From assembly GCF_025966695.1 (NCBI RefSeq), contig NZ_JAOEIY010000003.1, forward strand, positions 124,001 through 188,000: a DNA stretch of 64,000 nucleotides. Direction: 5' to 3'. The stretch is from Stutzerimonas sp. S1 (GTDB taxonomy: Bacteria; Pseudomonadota; Gammaproteobacteria; Pseudomonadales; Pseudomonadaceae). Positions 55,559 through 64,000 of the stretch are shown piece after piece (the stretch's first letter is position 1; each line of letters starts with the position of its first letter). The translations under genes were made by a program, and so were the position numbers. The notes beneath the pieces are model-generated. The model was given only the letters and a program-made list of their open reading frames with translations. It was not told the origin of the DNA and did not search any database.

Positions 55559-56791
55559 TTACGCTCCGCCGCAACACGGCGTGTGCGGTTCGCCGCTCGT
55601 TTGTGCGTTCGTCTGGAGCTTCCAGGCCCAGGCGAACACCAGCAGGCCGCCGAGTGCAGTCGCTGCGCCGATGTAGCCTGTGGAGGTCCAGCCGAAACCG
55701 GCGCTGATCGCCAGCCCGCCGAGCCAGGGGCCGAGGGCGTTGGCGATGTTGAAGGCGGCGTGGTTGGAGGCTGCGGCAAGCGTCTGGGCATCCGTGGCGA
55801 CGTCCATCAGATGGGTCTGCAGAGCCGGTGACAGCGAAACCATGGTGCCCACCGCGAATACCGCCGGAAAGATCGTCCACGTCGAATGCGCCGCTAGCGG
55901 GAATACCAGCAGCACCAGCGCGCTCCACAGCAACAGCCAGGCGACGGCCTGAAAGCGCAGGCGGTCGAACAGCCAGCCGCCGGCCATGTTGCCGATGATG
56001 CCGCCGAGGCCGAACGCGGCGAGGGCAAAGGGAATCCAGCCGGCATTGACGCGGGTGACTTCCAGCAGCGTCGGGGCCATGTAGCTGAACACGCAGAACA
56101 TGCCGGCGAAACCGATCGAGCTGATCGCCAGGGCCAGCCAGACCTGCGGCCGATGGAATGCGCGGATCTCGTGCAGCGGACTGTTGCGCGGCTCGTCCTG
56201 ATTGAGCGGCAGGAACAGTGCCACCAGTAGCACGGTGAGCAACGCGATCGCGCCGACGAGGGCGAAGGCGTAGCGCCAGCTCAGCCATTGGCCGAGCCAG
56301 GTAGCGATCGGATTGCCGATCAGGATCGCCACCGTCAGGCCCATCAGTACGCGGGCCACGGCCTGGGCGCGCTTGTCCGGTGCGACCATCGAGGCAGCCA
56401 CCAGCATCGCCACACCGAAGTAGGCACCGTGCGGCAGGCCGGTGACGAAGCGGAAGGCCATCAGCGTGTGATAGTCCGGCGCCAGGGCGCTGGCGAAGTT
56501 GCCCAGGGCGAAGAAGCCCATCAGCAGCAACAGCAGATGGCGGCGGAACAGCCGCGAACCGAGGATCGCCAGCAGCGGCGCACCGACCACCACGCCGAGC
56601 GCGTAGGTGCTGATCACATGGCCGACCTGCGGCTCGCTGATGGCCAGGCCGCGGGCCACCTCGGGCATCAGACCCATGATGGCGAACTCGCCGGTGCCGA
56701 TGGCGAAACCACCCATGGCCAGCGCCAGTTCGATCAGCAGGACGGCGCGCGCGGAAAGGGCTGGCGTCGTTGCGGTGGCTTGCGCCGTCAT
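55559..56791 (-). CDS. MFS transporter, AraJ/arabinose-efflux-like
   Basis: The 410-residue protein has 12 membrane helices. It has the family opening LALAMGGFAIGTGEFAIMGL (F-x-x-G-T-x-E-F-x-x-x-G), STYALGVVVGAPLLAILGSR, and FVTGLPHGAYFGVAMLVAAS, as in AraJ/YdhP/NepI-type exporters. The substrate is unknown. The ATG at 56791 has GAGGTG just upstream; the frame reaches 57217 only as noise. It stops 56 bases short of the ModE operator and is on the same strand as modE. Confidence 0.88.
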   Translation of the reverse strand: MTAQATATTPALSARAVLLIELALAMGGFAIGTGEFAIMGLMPEVARGLAISEPQVGHVISTYALGVVVGAPLLAILGSRLFRRHLLLLLMGFFALGNFASALAPDYHTLMAFRFVTGLPHGAYFGVAMLVAASMVAPDKRAQAVARVLMGLTVAILIGNPIATWLGQWLSWRYAFALVGAIALLTVLLVALFLPLNQDEPRNSPLHEIRAFHRPQVWLALAISSIGFAGMFCVFSYMAPTLLEVTRVNAGWIPFALAAFGLGGIIGNMAGGWLFDRLRFQAVAWLLLWSALVLLVFPLAAHSTWTIFPAVFAVGTMVSLSPALQTHLMDVATDAQTLAAASNHAAFNIANALGPWLGGLAISAGFGWTSTGYIGAATALGGLLVFAWAWKLQTNAQTSGEPHTPCCGGA

Positions 56792-57186
56792 GGTCACCTC
56801 GAGGAATGGGAAGGGGCCGGCATTATTCACCGGCGGGCGTACCGGTAAAGCCCGGAATGCAGTGCTTGCCGCTGGCTCAGGCTGAATGGATTGCATGGGC
56901 GCGCAGGAGTTCGGCGCAATCGGGTGAAAACGCTGGATGGTCGCATTCCAGCGGTGCTGGCAGTGCATTTTCTGACCTATCGGACAGGCGGTATGGCTCG
57001 CTGCCATCATTTGCCGGCCATCCTTGATTCTGATCAGGGAGACCGGCTGGTCACCTCCGTATTTTGCGACCTGAAACTGGATGTTCTGCAGTTGCCGGTG
57101 GCTCACGACAGACAGGCGTAGCGCTTGATTCTGACGAGAGGTCGAGCGGCTTCGTGCAGATCCTGCGAATCGCCTAGGACCTCCCC
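56792..57186. other. Divergent gap between the MFS gene and the chemoreceptor
   Basis: A 395-base non-coding region carrying promoters for both neighbours. It holds the FNR/ANR-like box at 57024-57037. The segment around 56990-57110 keeps a short open frame without gene-like features. Nothing else was recognised. Confidence 0.5.
57024..57037 (+). promoter_or_regulatory. FNR/ANR-like box upstream of the chemoreceptor
   Basis: TTGAT-TCTG-ATCAG differs from the consensus TTGAT-N4-ATCAA in one base. It lies 150 bases before the chemoreceptor ATG. In pseudomonads this is the ANR or Dnr binding motif. One such match by chance is possible. Confidence 0.5.
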
Positions 57187-59208
57187 ATGAAAATGCTCTT
57201 CCTGCCCGCCGAGTCACTGATGAATCGGCTCAGTTATCCGATCAAGTTCGGCCTGCTCGGGCTGCTGGTGTTTCTCGCCTTCGCCAGCCTGATGCTGACG
57301 CTCGCCGGCCAGCTCAACCACACCATCGAGCGTTCGGAGAATGAGCTGGTCGCCTCCGCGCTGTCGCGGCCGATGGCCAAGCTGGTGGAGCTGACCCAGC
57401 AGCACCGTGGCATGTCGTCGATGCTGCTGGGCGGCAACGCTTCACTGGCCAGCCGTCGCAGTGAGCGCGAGGCGGATATCGAGGGCGCGCTGGCGCTGCT
57501 CAACCGCACCCTGGCCGAGGACAAGCGTGCGCTGCGTCAGTGGCAGGACATCGCCAGCGCCTGGGCGGAAATCCGGCGTGACGGCCTGAGCTGGACCCAG
57601 GCCCGCAACTTCCAGGCACATACCGCGCTGATCGCCGATCTGCTGAGCTTCCAGACTCAGCTGGCCGATGCCTACGGTCTGACCTTCGATCCCGAGGCGG
57701 AAACCTTCTATCTAATGTCTGCCGCGTTGAACCACATGCCCAGCCTGATCGAACGGCTTGGCCAGCTGCGTGGCAGCGGTGCGGCGGCGCTCGCCCAGGG
57801 CAACGTCGACGACCAGCGGCGCACCGCGCTGATCGTGCTCAGCGAAGAGATCAAGACGGCCGCGCGCAACATGCGCGAAAGCCTGGACAAGGTGATCGCG
57901 CTGCGTCCGGAAACGCGCAGCCAGCTGACCCAGGCGGTCGCCGCGATGGACGAGCGCAGCCAGAAGATCGATCAGGTCGTGCAGGGTGTGGTCTTCCACG
58001 GCGATTTCACCAGCACAACGTCCGTGCAGTTCTTCGACATGGCCACCGAGGCGATCGCCATCGGCTACAGCCAGATGCACGACGTGTTGCTGCCGACCCT
58101 CGACCAGCTGCTCAACCAGCGCATCGCCGACGCCCGGCAGGTGCTGTATCTCAACATCGCCGTGCTGGCGGTGGTGCTTGGCGTGATCGGCTATCTCTCG
58201 GTGGGCGCCTACCTGTCGGTGATGACCAGCATTCGCCGCCTGCGCGAGGGCAGCGAGAAGCTCGCCGCCGGTGACCTCACCACCCATATCCAGCTGGCCG
58301 CGCGCGACGAGCTGCGCTACGTCGCCGGCAGTTTCAACGACATGGCCGATGCCATGCGGCACCTGATCGGCAGCATCAAGGACAATTCCGACCACGTCGC
58401 CGATTCAGCGCGCAGCCTGGTGACTGCCTCCGGGCAGATCCATGTCGCCTCGCAGTGCCAGAGCGATGCGGCATCGAGCATGGCGGCGGCGGTTGAGCAG
58501 ATGACCGTGGGCATCGAGAGCATCGCGCGCAATGCTGGTGAGGCCGATGCGCTGGCGCATCGCTCCGGCGAACTGTCGCGGCATGGCGGCGAGATCGTCG
58601 CGGCGGTGGTCGAGGAGATCAGCCAGATCGCGGTGTCGGTGGGGACTTCGGCGCGCACGGTGGCTGAGCTGGGCGAGCGCTCCGGGCAGATCTCGGCGAT
58701 CGTCGGAGTGATCGGCGATATCGCCGCGCAAACCAACCTGTTGGCACTCAATGCGGCGATCGAGGCGGCGCGCGCCGGCGAGCAGGGGCGCGGCTTCGCG
58801 GTGGTCGCCGACGAGGTGCGCAAGCTGGCCGAGCGGACCGCCAATTCCACCAAGGAAATTGCGCAGATGGTCGAGGCCATCCAGCAGGGCACCGAAGGCG
58901 CGGTGCAGGGCATGGAACAGGGCGTGGTACGGGTCAACGAGGGCGTGGCACGCGCCCAGCGTGCCGGCGAGGCGATGGGTGGCATCCGCGAGGCGGCCAA
59001 TCAGGTGTTGTCCACCGTGGCGGAAATCTCCAACGCGCTGCGCGAGCAGAGCGCCGCATCAGCCGAGATCGCCCAGCAGGTCACCACCATTGCGCGCATG
59101 GCTGAGGAGAACGGCGAGGCGGTCGGTAGCAACCATCACACCGCTAGTCGCCTGAGTGATCTGGCCGGCACGCTGCTGGATAACGTCAGTCGCTTCAAGG
59201 CCAGCTGA
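57187..59208 (+). CDS. Methyl-accepting chemotaxis protein with NIT-like sensor region
   Basis: The 673-residue receptor has membrane helix 1 (about 20-42), a long periplasmic region of about 270 residues, membrane helix 2 (about 315-340), a HAMP domain ([20 protein letters not shown]) and a signalling domain with the tip [20 protein letters not shown]. The periplasmic part begins [20 protein letters not shown], resembling the QxxRG start of nitrate/nitrite-sensing (NIT) domains. Sensing of nitrate or nitrite is therefore possible but unproven. The C-terminus has no CheR-binding pentapeptide. An FNR/ANR-like box lies upstream. Confidence 0.93.
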   Translation: MKMLFLPAESLMNRLSYPIKFGLLGLLVFLAFASLMLTLAGQLNHTIERSENELVASALSRPMAKLVELTQQHRGMSSMLLGGNASLASRRSEREADIEGALALLNRTLAEDKRALRQWQDIASAWAEIRRDGLSWTQARNFQAHTALIADLLSFQTQLADAYGLTFDPEAETFYLMSAALNHMPSLIERLGQLRGSGAAALAQGNVDDQRRTALIVLSEEIKTAARNMRESLDKVIALRPETRSQLTQAVAAMDERSQKIDQVVQGVVFHGDFTSTTSVQFFDMATEAIAIGYSQMHDVLLPTLDQLLNQRIADARQVLYLNIAVLAVVLGVIGYLSVGAYLSVMTSIRRLREGSEKLAAGDLTTHIQLAARDELRYVAGSFNDMADAMRHLIGSIKDNSDHVADSARSLVTASGQIHVASQCQSDAASSMAAAVEQMTVGIESIARNAGEADALAHRSGELSRHGGEIVAAVVEEISQIAVSVGTSARTVAELGERSGQISAIVGVIGDIAAQTNLLALNAAIEAARAGEQGRGFAVVADEVRKLAERTANSTKEIAQMVEAIQQGTEGAVQGMEQGVVRVNEGVARAQRAGEAMGGIREAANQVLSTVAEISNALREQSAASAEIAQQVTTIARMAEENGEAVGSNHHTASRLSDLAGTLLDNVSRFKAS

Positions 59209-59213
59209 CACAA

Positions 59214-59244
59214 CGCTGTGCCGGTCGGCAGGACCGGCACAGCG
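59214..59244. terminator. Perfect 13-bp hairpin between convergent genes
   Basis: CGCTGTGCCGGTC (59214-59226) pairs with GACCGGCACAGCG (59232-59244), loop GGCAG. It fills the gap between the chemoreceptor stop and the ion-channel stop at 59247. It should serve both transcripts; no long T-run is present. Confidence 0.7.
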
Positions 59245-59246
59245 CT

Positions 59247-59924
59247 TCAGCGGCGCACGATGGTCAGGCCGATCAGGCGCGACACCACCAGCGCGATGTA
59301 CATGACCCCGGCGATTGCCTCGAGCAGCACCAAGCCGCGCGCCAGGGGCAGCATGGGCAGGATGTCGCCGATGCCGACGCCGGACAGTACCGTGATGCTC
59401 AGAAACAGCAGCTCCATCCAGCTGCGCGGCGCCTGCGGATCGATCGCTCCGGTAAAGCTGCCGGGATAGAGCAGTTGGCAGGCCATGAAGGTATAGGCAA
59501 ATGCCCAGGCCAGCAGGGTGAAAGTGGCGCCCACGGCGAACAGTTCGTCGGTGGTGGCCCGCTGGTCTTCGGTCATGTAGCTGATCAGGCTGGCGGTCGC
59601 GTAGAAATAGAAACCTGCCTCCAGGGTGAAAAGCCAGAGGTCGAGTCTCGGCTCCTCGACGAACACACCGATGATGCTCAGTGCGACGATCACTGCGGCA
59701 AGGGTGAATGCCAGCCCGTGCAGCGTCGGGCCGCGTCGCACCATGCGCAGTGCCGCGACCAGCACGATGGCACCGAACGCACCGAACACGGCGCGCCGCT
59801 CCGGCAGGTCTTCCATGAACGGGTAGAGCACGAGGCCCAGCAGCTGGATGAGCAACAGTCCGGCGGACGGGTACTGCACGATGTAGCGGAGCGGGTGGTA
59901 ACTCGTCATGACCGTCAGGCTCAT
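59247..59924 (-). CDS. Ion-channel-like membrane protein (two-pore-helix potassium channel fold)
   Basis: The 225-residue protein has six hydrophobic helices and a pore-loop-like segment SITVLSGVGIGDILPMLPLA near the C-terminus, followed by a last helix. The pore shows SGVGIGD in place of the canonical T-x-G-Y-G-D, so potassium selectivity is doubtful. It resembles the Ion_trans_2 (PF07885) proteins found in pseudomonads. It is convergent with the chemoreceptor and lies 36 bases upstream of the symporter stop. Confidence 0.75.
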   Translation of the reverse strand: MSLTVMTSYHPLRYIVQYPSAGLLLIQLLGLVLYPFMEDLPERRAVFGAFGAIVLVAALRMVRRGPTLHGLAFTLAAVIVALSIIGVFVEEPRLDLWLFTLEAGFYFYATASLISYMTEDQRATTDELFAVGATFTLLAWAFAYTFMACQLLYPGSFTGAIDPQAPRSWMELLFLSITVLSGVGIGDILPMLPLARGLVLLEAIAGVMYIALVVSRLIGLTIVRR

Positions 59925-59960
59925 CCAGATTTGCGGTTTGCCGCGGGCGTACGCCGGTGC

Positions 59961-61190
59961 TCAGTGATCGCCGCTGAAGCGTTGCACCACCACGCTGCCG
60001 ACGATATCGCCCTCGACATTCACGGCGGTGCGCACGGTATCCAGCAGGCGGTCGATCGGCAGCAGGATGGCGACGGCCTCGGCCGGCAACCCGACGGCCT
60101 GCAGCACCATGACCATGGTCACCATGCCGGCGCTGGGAATGCCCGGTGCGCCGGTGGAGGCGATCATCGCGGTGAAGAACACCACGCCCTGTTGCGCCAG
60201 GCTCAGCTCGATGCCGACCAGGTTGGCGACGAACAGTGCGGCGGCGGCCTCATACAGCGCGGTACCGTCCATGTTCATGGTGGCGCCGAGCGGCAGGACG
60301 AAGCCGGCGAAGCGCTTGTCGACCTTGAGATTCTCTTCCGCGCAGCGAATGGACACCGGCAGCGTGGCCGCGCTGGAACTGGTGGCGAAAGCGGTGATCA
60401 CGGCTTCGCGGGCGCCGCGCCACAGCCACAGCGGCGAGCGGCCGGTAGTCAGGAAGAGGATGCCGGGCAACACCACGATGCCGTGGAACAACGTGGTGGC
60501 AAACACCAGCACGATGAAGCCGCCTACCGCGCTGAGCAGCGAGATGTCCTGTTCGGCCACCAGCTTGATCAGCAGTGCGAGAATGCCCAGTGGCGCCAGG
60601 CGCATGATCCAGCTGACGATGCGCAGCAGCATGTCGAGAAACTCCTGCAGCAGCTGCAGGATGTTCCGATAACGCTCGCCACCGGCCACCAGCGCGACGC
60701 CGATGAACATGGCGAACACGACCACCGCGAGGATGTTGTTGTTGGCGAAGGCGGCAAAGGGGTTCTGGAAAAGATTGGCAAAGAAGTGCTGGAAAAATTC
60801 CGGCAAAGTCAGCTGCGCGGCTTCGAAGCCTTCCATCTTGGCGGCGAACAGTTCGATGGAAAGGCCGGCGCCAGGCTTGACGAGATTGGCTGCGATCAAC
60901 GCGATCAGCATGGCGATGCCGGTGGTCAGCGTGAAGTAGACCAGCGTGCTCAGCCATACACGATGGACCTGCTTGTGCGCCTGCAGGTTGGCGACGCCGA
61001 CGGCGATGGAGGTGAACACCAGCGGTATCAGTACCATCTTCAGCAGGCCGACGAAGATGCTTGCGAGCAGGCCGCTGGCGTACAGCACCTCTTCGCGCAG
61101 GCTCGACTGCTCCGGGAGCGCGCCGGTCAGCCAGCCGATGGCGATGCCCAGGCAGGCCGCGATGAGTATCTGAAGATTGGAGCTGGGCAA
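59961..61190 (-). CDS. Dicarboxylate/amino acid:cation symporter (DAACS family)
   Basis: The 409-residue protein is of the GltP/DctA fold. It shows ASGLLASIFVGLLKMVLIPL, then the helical-hairpin and TM7 motifs AFATSSSAATLPVSIRCAEE (SSS loop), VLPLGATMNMDGTALYEAAA (the NMDGT sodium/substrate site) and HP2 ASTGAPGIPSAGMVTMVMVL. Such carriers take up glutamate, aspartate or C4-dicarboxylates with Na+ or H+. The exact substrate is not clear. The start at 61190 gives a normal family N-terminus. Confidence 0.95.
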   Translation of the reverse strand: MPSSNLQILIAACLGIAIGWLTGALPEQSSLREEVLYASGLLASIFVGLLKMVLIPLVFTSIAVGVANLQAHKQVHRVWLSTLVYFTLTTGIAMLIALIAANLVKPGAGLSIELFAAKMEGFEAAQLTLPEFFQHFFANLFQNPFAAFANNNILAVVVFAMFIGVALVAGGERYRNILQLLQEFLDMLLRIVSWIMRLAPLGILALLIKLVAEQDISLLSAVGGFIVLVFATTLFHGIVVLPGILFLTTGRSPLWLWRGAREAVITAFATSSSAATLPVSIRCAEENLKVDKRFAGFVLPLGATMNMDGTALYEAAAALFVANLVGIELSLAQQGVVFFTAMIASTGAPGIPSAGMVTMVMVLQAVGLPAEAVAILLPIDRLLDTVRTAVNVEGDIVGSVVVQRFSGDH

Positions 61191-61366
61191 GCGATGTCTC
61201 CTGTTGCGCGGATGGCGGCGGATAGCCGCGGTGCTGTTGCTAAAGAGAATGTAGGTCAGAACGAAAAGTTCTGACGCGCATCATACTGCCGTCGAGGCGG
61301 CGCTGACGGATCCGTGCCGGTGGTGGCTCTTTCCCCGGCTCGGACAACGGTGAACGGGAGTGGCTC

Positions 61367-61708
61367 ATGAGTGATCTGGAACAGGACATCGAGCGACGGA
61401 TCGCCCGCGATATCGCCGTCTGGCAGCGCACGGTACGCGGCAAGGGCGAGCCATTGGTGATCGACGAAGGCTGGCTGCAGACTCCGGCAGGGCTGCGCAT
61501 GCCGTTCAGCGTGCTGAAAAGCGCCGGCGTGCCGCCGCGGGAAATCGACTTGCTGCAACAGCGCGCGCACTTGCGTGAGCAGCTCGCTGGCTGCGGGGCC
61601 GATCCTGAACGGGAAGCCGAACGGCAGCGCCTGCAAGGCCGGCTCAGCGAGTTGGAACAGCACCTGGCGTTGCGCCTGGAATCGCTCCGGCGCATGGGCG
61701 GCGAGTAG
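61367..61708 (+). CDS. DUF1992-like protein (DnaJ-homologue subfamily C28 domain)
   Basis: The 113-residue protein has ERRIARDIAVWQRTVRGKGE-PL, then GLRMPFSVLKSAGVPPREID and a C-terminal coiled-coil-like helix (ERQRLQGRLSELEQHLALRL). These parallel the DUF1992 pattern (I-x-x-A-x-x-x-G-x-F-x-x-L-x-G-x-G-K-P-L, then L-R-x-A-x-x-x-L-K-x-A-G), though divergent. The function is unknown. GGGAG precedes the ATG by six bases. It is divergent from the symporter gene and convergent with the next. Confidence 0.65.
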   Translation: MSDLEQDIERRIARDIAVWQRTVRGKGEPLVIDEGWLQTPAGLRMPFSVLKSAGVPPREIDLLQQRAHLREQLAGCGADPEREAERQRLQGRLSELEQHLALRLESLRRMGGE

Positions 61709-61717
61709 GGCGCGCGC

Positions 61718-62443
61718 CTAGCGGTAGCGTGCCAGGATCGTCTCGAACTCGCCCGCCTGCTGCATCTGCCGCATGGCCCGCAGCACCTGCCGGCCAGGTA
61801 CTGCCGGATCGTCACGTACCACACAGGAAACCGGGTAGCTGTCGATCTCATCGAAGGCCCAGAGGCGGCTGGCAACGGGGCGCTGACGGTTGAACCAGTG
61901 CAGTGACAGTTCGTTGCTGAGCGCGTAGCGATAGCGTCGGCTGGCGAGCTTGGCCAGCACCCATTCCTGCCGCCGGCCGTCGTCGCGGCGCAGCTCGCCG
62001 CTGCGAAACAGCGGCTCCAGCGCCGGATAGCTATAGCCCAGCACCGTACCGATCCGCTCGCCTTTCAGGTGCGCCAGCTGCGGCTCCGGACGAGGCGTGT
62101 GGCCGACCAGAAGGTCGCGGTGCGTCATGAATGGCACGGTCCACAGATAGCGCCGATCGCTGCCAGCCAGCCAGGCCGGATTGACGTAGCAACTGACGTC
62201 CACCTTGCCGGCATCCATCAGCTGACGCAGGCGCAAACGCGGCACCACCCGCTGTTGCAAGGGGCGTTGCAGCCGCTCGGCGATGCGCTGGTGCAGGTCG
62301 AAGAGGATGCCGCGCCTGGCCTCGCCGTTGTCGATTTCCATCAGGGGCATGGCAACGCTTTCGCTCACCGCGAAGCGAAGCGGCTGAGGTTCGGCGGCAC
62401 TGGCGGCGCAGAACAGCGACAGAACGAGGGGCAGCAGGTGCAT
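61718..62443 (-). CDS. Periplasmic solute-binding protein, PBP2-like (amino-acid type)
   Basis: The 241-residue protein has a short signal peptide (MHLLPLVLSLFCAASAA) and a type 2 periplasmic-binding fold: LRFAVSESVAMPLMEIDNGE, GILFDLHQRIAERLQRPLQQ, then LKGERIGTVLGYSYPALEPL and ALSNELSLHWFNRQRPVASR. No transporter permease or ATPase genes are nearby. It may therefore be an orphan binding protein or a sensor-linked protein, as is common in Pseudomonas. Confidence 0.8.
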   Translation of the reverse strand: MHLLPLVLSLFCAASAAEPQPLRFAVSESVAMPLMEIDNGEARRGILFDLHQRIAERLQRPLQQRVVPRLRLRQLMDAGKVDVSCYVNPAWLAGSDRRYLWTVPFMTHRDLLVGHTPRPEPQLAHLKGERIGTVLGYSYPALEPLFRSGELRRDDGRRQEWVLAKLASRRYRYALSNELSLHWFNRQRPVASRLWAFDEIDSYPVSCVVRDDPAVPGRQVLRAMRQMQQAGEFETILARYR

Positions 62444-62734
62444 AGGTGATCCTTCACGATGATCCGGGCTCTCGTGCAGCGGCAGCCGGTGCGCAGCGAG
62501 GGCGGGGGAGGATAAACGCAGTTCGCCTGAGCGGGAATGCCAGCGGTTGCGCCGCCACCGGGGATGCGACCGCGAGCAATGGAGCGCTGCCGCTCCATTG
62601 CCGGCAGGTTGCTCCAGCCTCGTGCAACGCCGTGGGCACTGTTCGTCGCGGACAAATATGTACCGAAGCGCTAGGCCAGCACGTGATGGCTAACGGCTAT
62701 ATTGCACGTATCGAATTGTAAATGGCGGTGCCGG

Positions 62735-63829
62735 ATGTCGGATTCTCGCTCTTCGAACGCCAAGGCGGGACTGTCCTTCGCCAGACGGGCGTTCTATCCA
62801 CGCGCCATCGGCCTGGCGGTCGGCTTCTTCTGCGTGGCGGGCGTGCTGCGCGAGGCACCGGCCACACCGCTGTGGGTGTGGGGCCTGCTCATGGCGTTCT
62901 GCTTCGTCTGGCCGCTGGTTGCGCTGCTGCTGTCACGGCGGGCACGTTCGCCCATCGCTGCCGAGCGCCGGCACGTGTTGTTCGATTCGCTGATGGGCGG
63001 TTTCTGGATCGCCACCATCGCGTTCAACGTGTTGCCGACGGTAATGCTGCTGTCGATGCTGGCAATGAACAACACTGCCACCGGCGGCGCCCGCTTCGTC
63101 GTCAAGGGAGTGTTGCTGCAGTTCGCCGGCATGCTGGTGTCGGCCGCGCTGCTGGGGCTGCAGTTCAATCCGCACACCACACAGACCCAGCTCTATGCCT
63201 GCATTCCGATGCTGATCGTGCATCCGCTGACCATCGGCATGGTGCTGTATCGCCTGGCGATCCAGCTGGCGCAGAACAAGCAGGCCCTGCACGCGCTGAG
63301 TCGTACCGACAGCCTCACCGGGCTATTCAATCGCGGCTACTGGGGCGACCTGTTGCAGCTGGCGTTCGACGACTGCCGTGCGCAGGGCAAATCCGCGACT
63401 CTGGCGCTGGTCGATCTCGATCACTTCAAGGGCATCAACGACCGCCACGGCCATCTGATCGGCGATGAAGTGCTACGTCAGGTGGGCGACTGCATGCGCC
63501 GCCACCTGCGCGCGGAGGACATGCCGGGGCGCTACGGTGGCGACGAGTTCTGTGTGGTGTTGCCGGGGGTGAAGACAGAGATGGCCTGGGATGTCATGGA
63601 GCGCCTGCGCGGCGAGATCGCCCGGTTGGACTTTCCCTATGCGCCGGCACTCAGCGCCAGTCTGAGCATCGGGCTGGCCGGCTTCGACCCGCGCATGGAC
63701 AGCCCGCTGGTCTGGCTCGAGGAAGCCGATCGTGCGTTGTATGAAGCCAAGCGGCTCGGTCGCGACCGGGTGGTAGTCGCCAGGGATCAGTGGGATCTCG
63801 AACATGCCGCCGAGCCGTTGGCCGAGTGA
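62735..63829 (+). CDS. Diguanylate cyclase with MASE2 membrane sensor (AdrA/DgcC-like)
   Basis: The 364-residue protein has an N-terminal MASE2-type membrane region with about four to five helices (FARRAFYPRAIGLAVGFFCV, LWVWGLLMAFCFVWPLVALL) and a GGDEF domain: LTGLFNRGYWGDLLQLAFDD, DLDHFKGINDRHGHLIGDEV, and the active site RYGGDEFCVVLPG. It should make c-di-GMP. No inhibitory RxxD I-site is obvious. The ATG at 62735 was preferred; its ribosome site is weak, and a TTG at 62702 and an ATG at 62722 in another frame are alternatives to weigh. Confidence 0.9.
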   Translation: MSDSRSSNAKAGLSFARRAFYPRAIGLAVGFFCVAGVLREAPATPLWVWGLLMAFCFVWPLVALLLSRRARSPIAAERRHVLFDSLMGGFWIATIAFNVLPTVMLLSMLAMNNTATGGARFVVKGVLLQFAGMLVSAALLGLQFNPHTTQTQLYACIPMLIVHPLTIGMVLYRLAIQLAQNKQALHALSRTDSLTGLFNRGYWGDLLQLAFDDCRAQGKSATLALVDLDHFKGINDRHGHLIGDEVLRQVGDCMRRHLRAEDMPGRYGGDEFCVVLPGVKTEMAWDVMERLRGEIARLDFPYAPALSASLSIGLAGFDPRMDSPLVWLEEADRALYEAKRLGRDRVVVARDQWDLEHAAEPLAE

Positions 63830-63845
63830 GGCAGGCACTGTTCCG

Positions 63846-64000
63846 CTAGGAGAGCCGGCTCAGCAGTGCCTGACTGTCGGTGGCCCCCATCAGTGCCGCG
63901 GCGGCGAGTGGCGTGGCCCCGTTGACGTCGCGCGCCTGCGGATCAGCGCCGTGGGCGAGCAGCTGTTCGATGATGTCGCAGTGGTTGAACATGGCGGCCA
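63846..64000 (-). CDS. Ankyrin-repeat protein, C-terminal end (truncated by window)
   Basis: The last 51 codons of a minus-strand gene read AAMFNHCDIIEQLLAHGADP, QARDVNGATPLAAAALMGAT, then DSQALLSRLS and a stop at 63846-63848. The H-G-A-D-P and N-G-x-T-P-L-x-x-A-A pattern is that of ankyrin repeats. The beginning lies to the right of the window. In pseudomonads such genes often lie next to catalase, but nothing here shows this. Confidence 0.8.
   Translation of the reverse strand, partial: AAMFNHCDIIEQLLAHGADPQARDVNGATPLAAAALMGATDSQALLSRLS

Overview
The window is about 64 kb of GC-rich chromosomal DNA that reads like a pseudomonad, most probably the Stutzerimonas (Pseudomonas) stutzeri group. 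Supporting signs are the neighbour order aminotransferase-uvrB-gltX-tRNA(Ala/Glu), a periplasmic nitrate reductase cluster, a Pseudomonas-type aerobic cobalamin cluster, a Pseudomonas REP-like palindrome, and strong GC bias at third codon positions. No phage, transposase, integrase or CRISPR array was seen. It looks like core chromosome with small non-coding elements of interest. All assignments come from reading the sequence; no database search was run.

Layout. 1-8.6 kb: left-truncated symporter/sensor kinase, GNAT acetyltransferase, AzlCD amino-acid exporter, LplT-like MFS protein, rdgC, tRNA-Val and tRNA-Asp, FKBP-type lipoprotein isomerase, VanZ-like protein. 8.7-9.1 kb: tRNA-Asn on the minus strand, followed by about 155-bp repeats that each carry a copy of the tRNA 3' end and a terminator. 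9.2-18 kb: aromatic/aspartate aminotransferase, uvrB, gltX, duplicated tRNA-Ala/tRNA-Glu pairs, thioesterase, dinB, META lipoprotein and a zinc-ribbon protein. 18.1-23.2 kb: dienelactone hydrolase and napEDABC (minus strand). 23.5-28.4 kb: MFS exporter, SprT-like protein, two Yip1-family membrane proteins, DnaJ-related protein, ttcA.

28.4-30 kb: DAHP synthase, the entry enzyme of aromatic amino-acid synthesis, preceded by two small leader ORFs rich in Tyr/Phe/Trp codons. The first is followed by a perfect intrinsic terminator. This two-stage attenuator is the most interesting regulatory element here. 30.3-32 kb: Tag-family glycosylase, DUF2946 protein and an unknown protein. 32.5-35.8 kb: cydP-cydA-cydB-cydX-ybgE, an Escherichia-type cytochrome bd oxidase operon. 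36-38.1 kb: two NlpC/P60 lipoproteins and a metallophosphoesterase.

38.3-50 kb: a cobalamin riboswitch drives btuB, a probable BtuM-type B12 transporter, and cobO-cobB-bluB-cbiB-cobC-cobQ-cobU-cobT-cobC-cobS. This covers corrinoid uptake, adenosylation, a,c-amidation, lower-ligand synthesis and nucleotide-loop assembly. 50-55.5 kb: GFA protein, LysR regulator, RidA protein, and modEABC molybdate uptake with a clear ModE operator. 55.5-64 kb: MFS transporter, chemoreceptor with an FNR/ANR-like box upstream, ion-channel-like protein, dicarboxylate symporter, DUF1992-like protein, solute-binding protein, MASE2-GGDEF cyclase and the end of an ankyrin-repeat protein.

Physiologically the window links respiratory flexibility (Nap, cytochrome bd), the molybdenum supply that NapA needs (Mod), and B12 supply.
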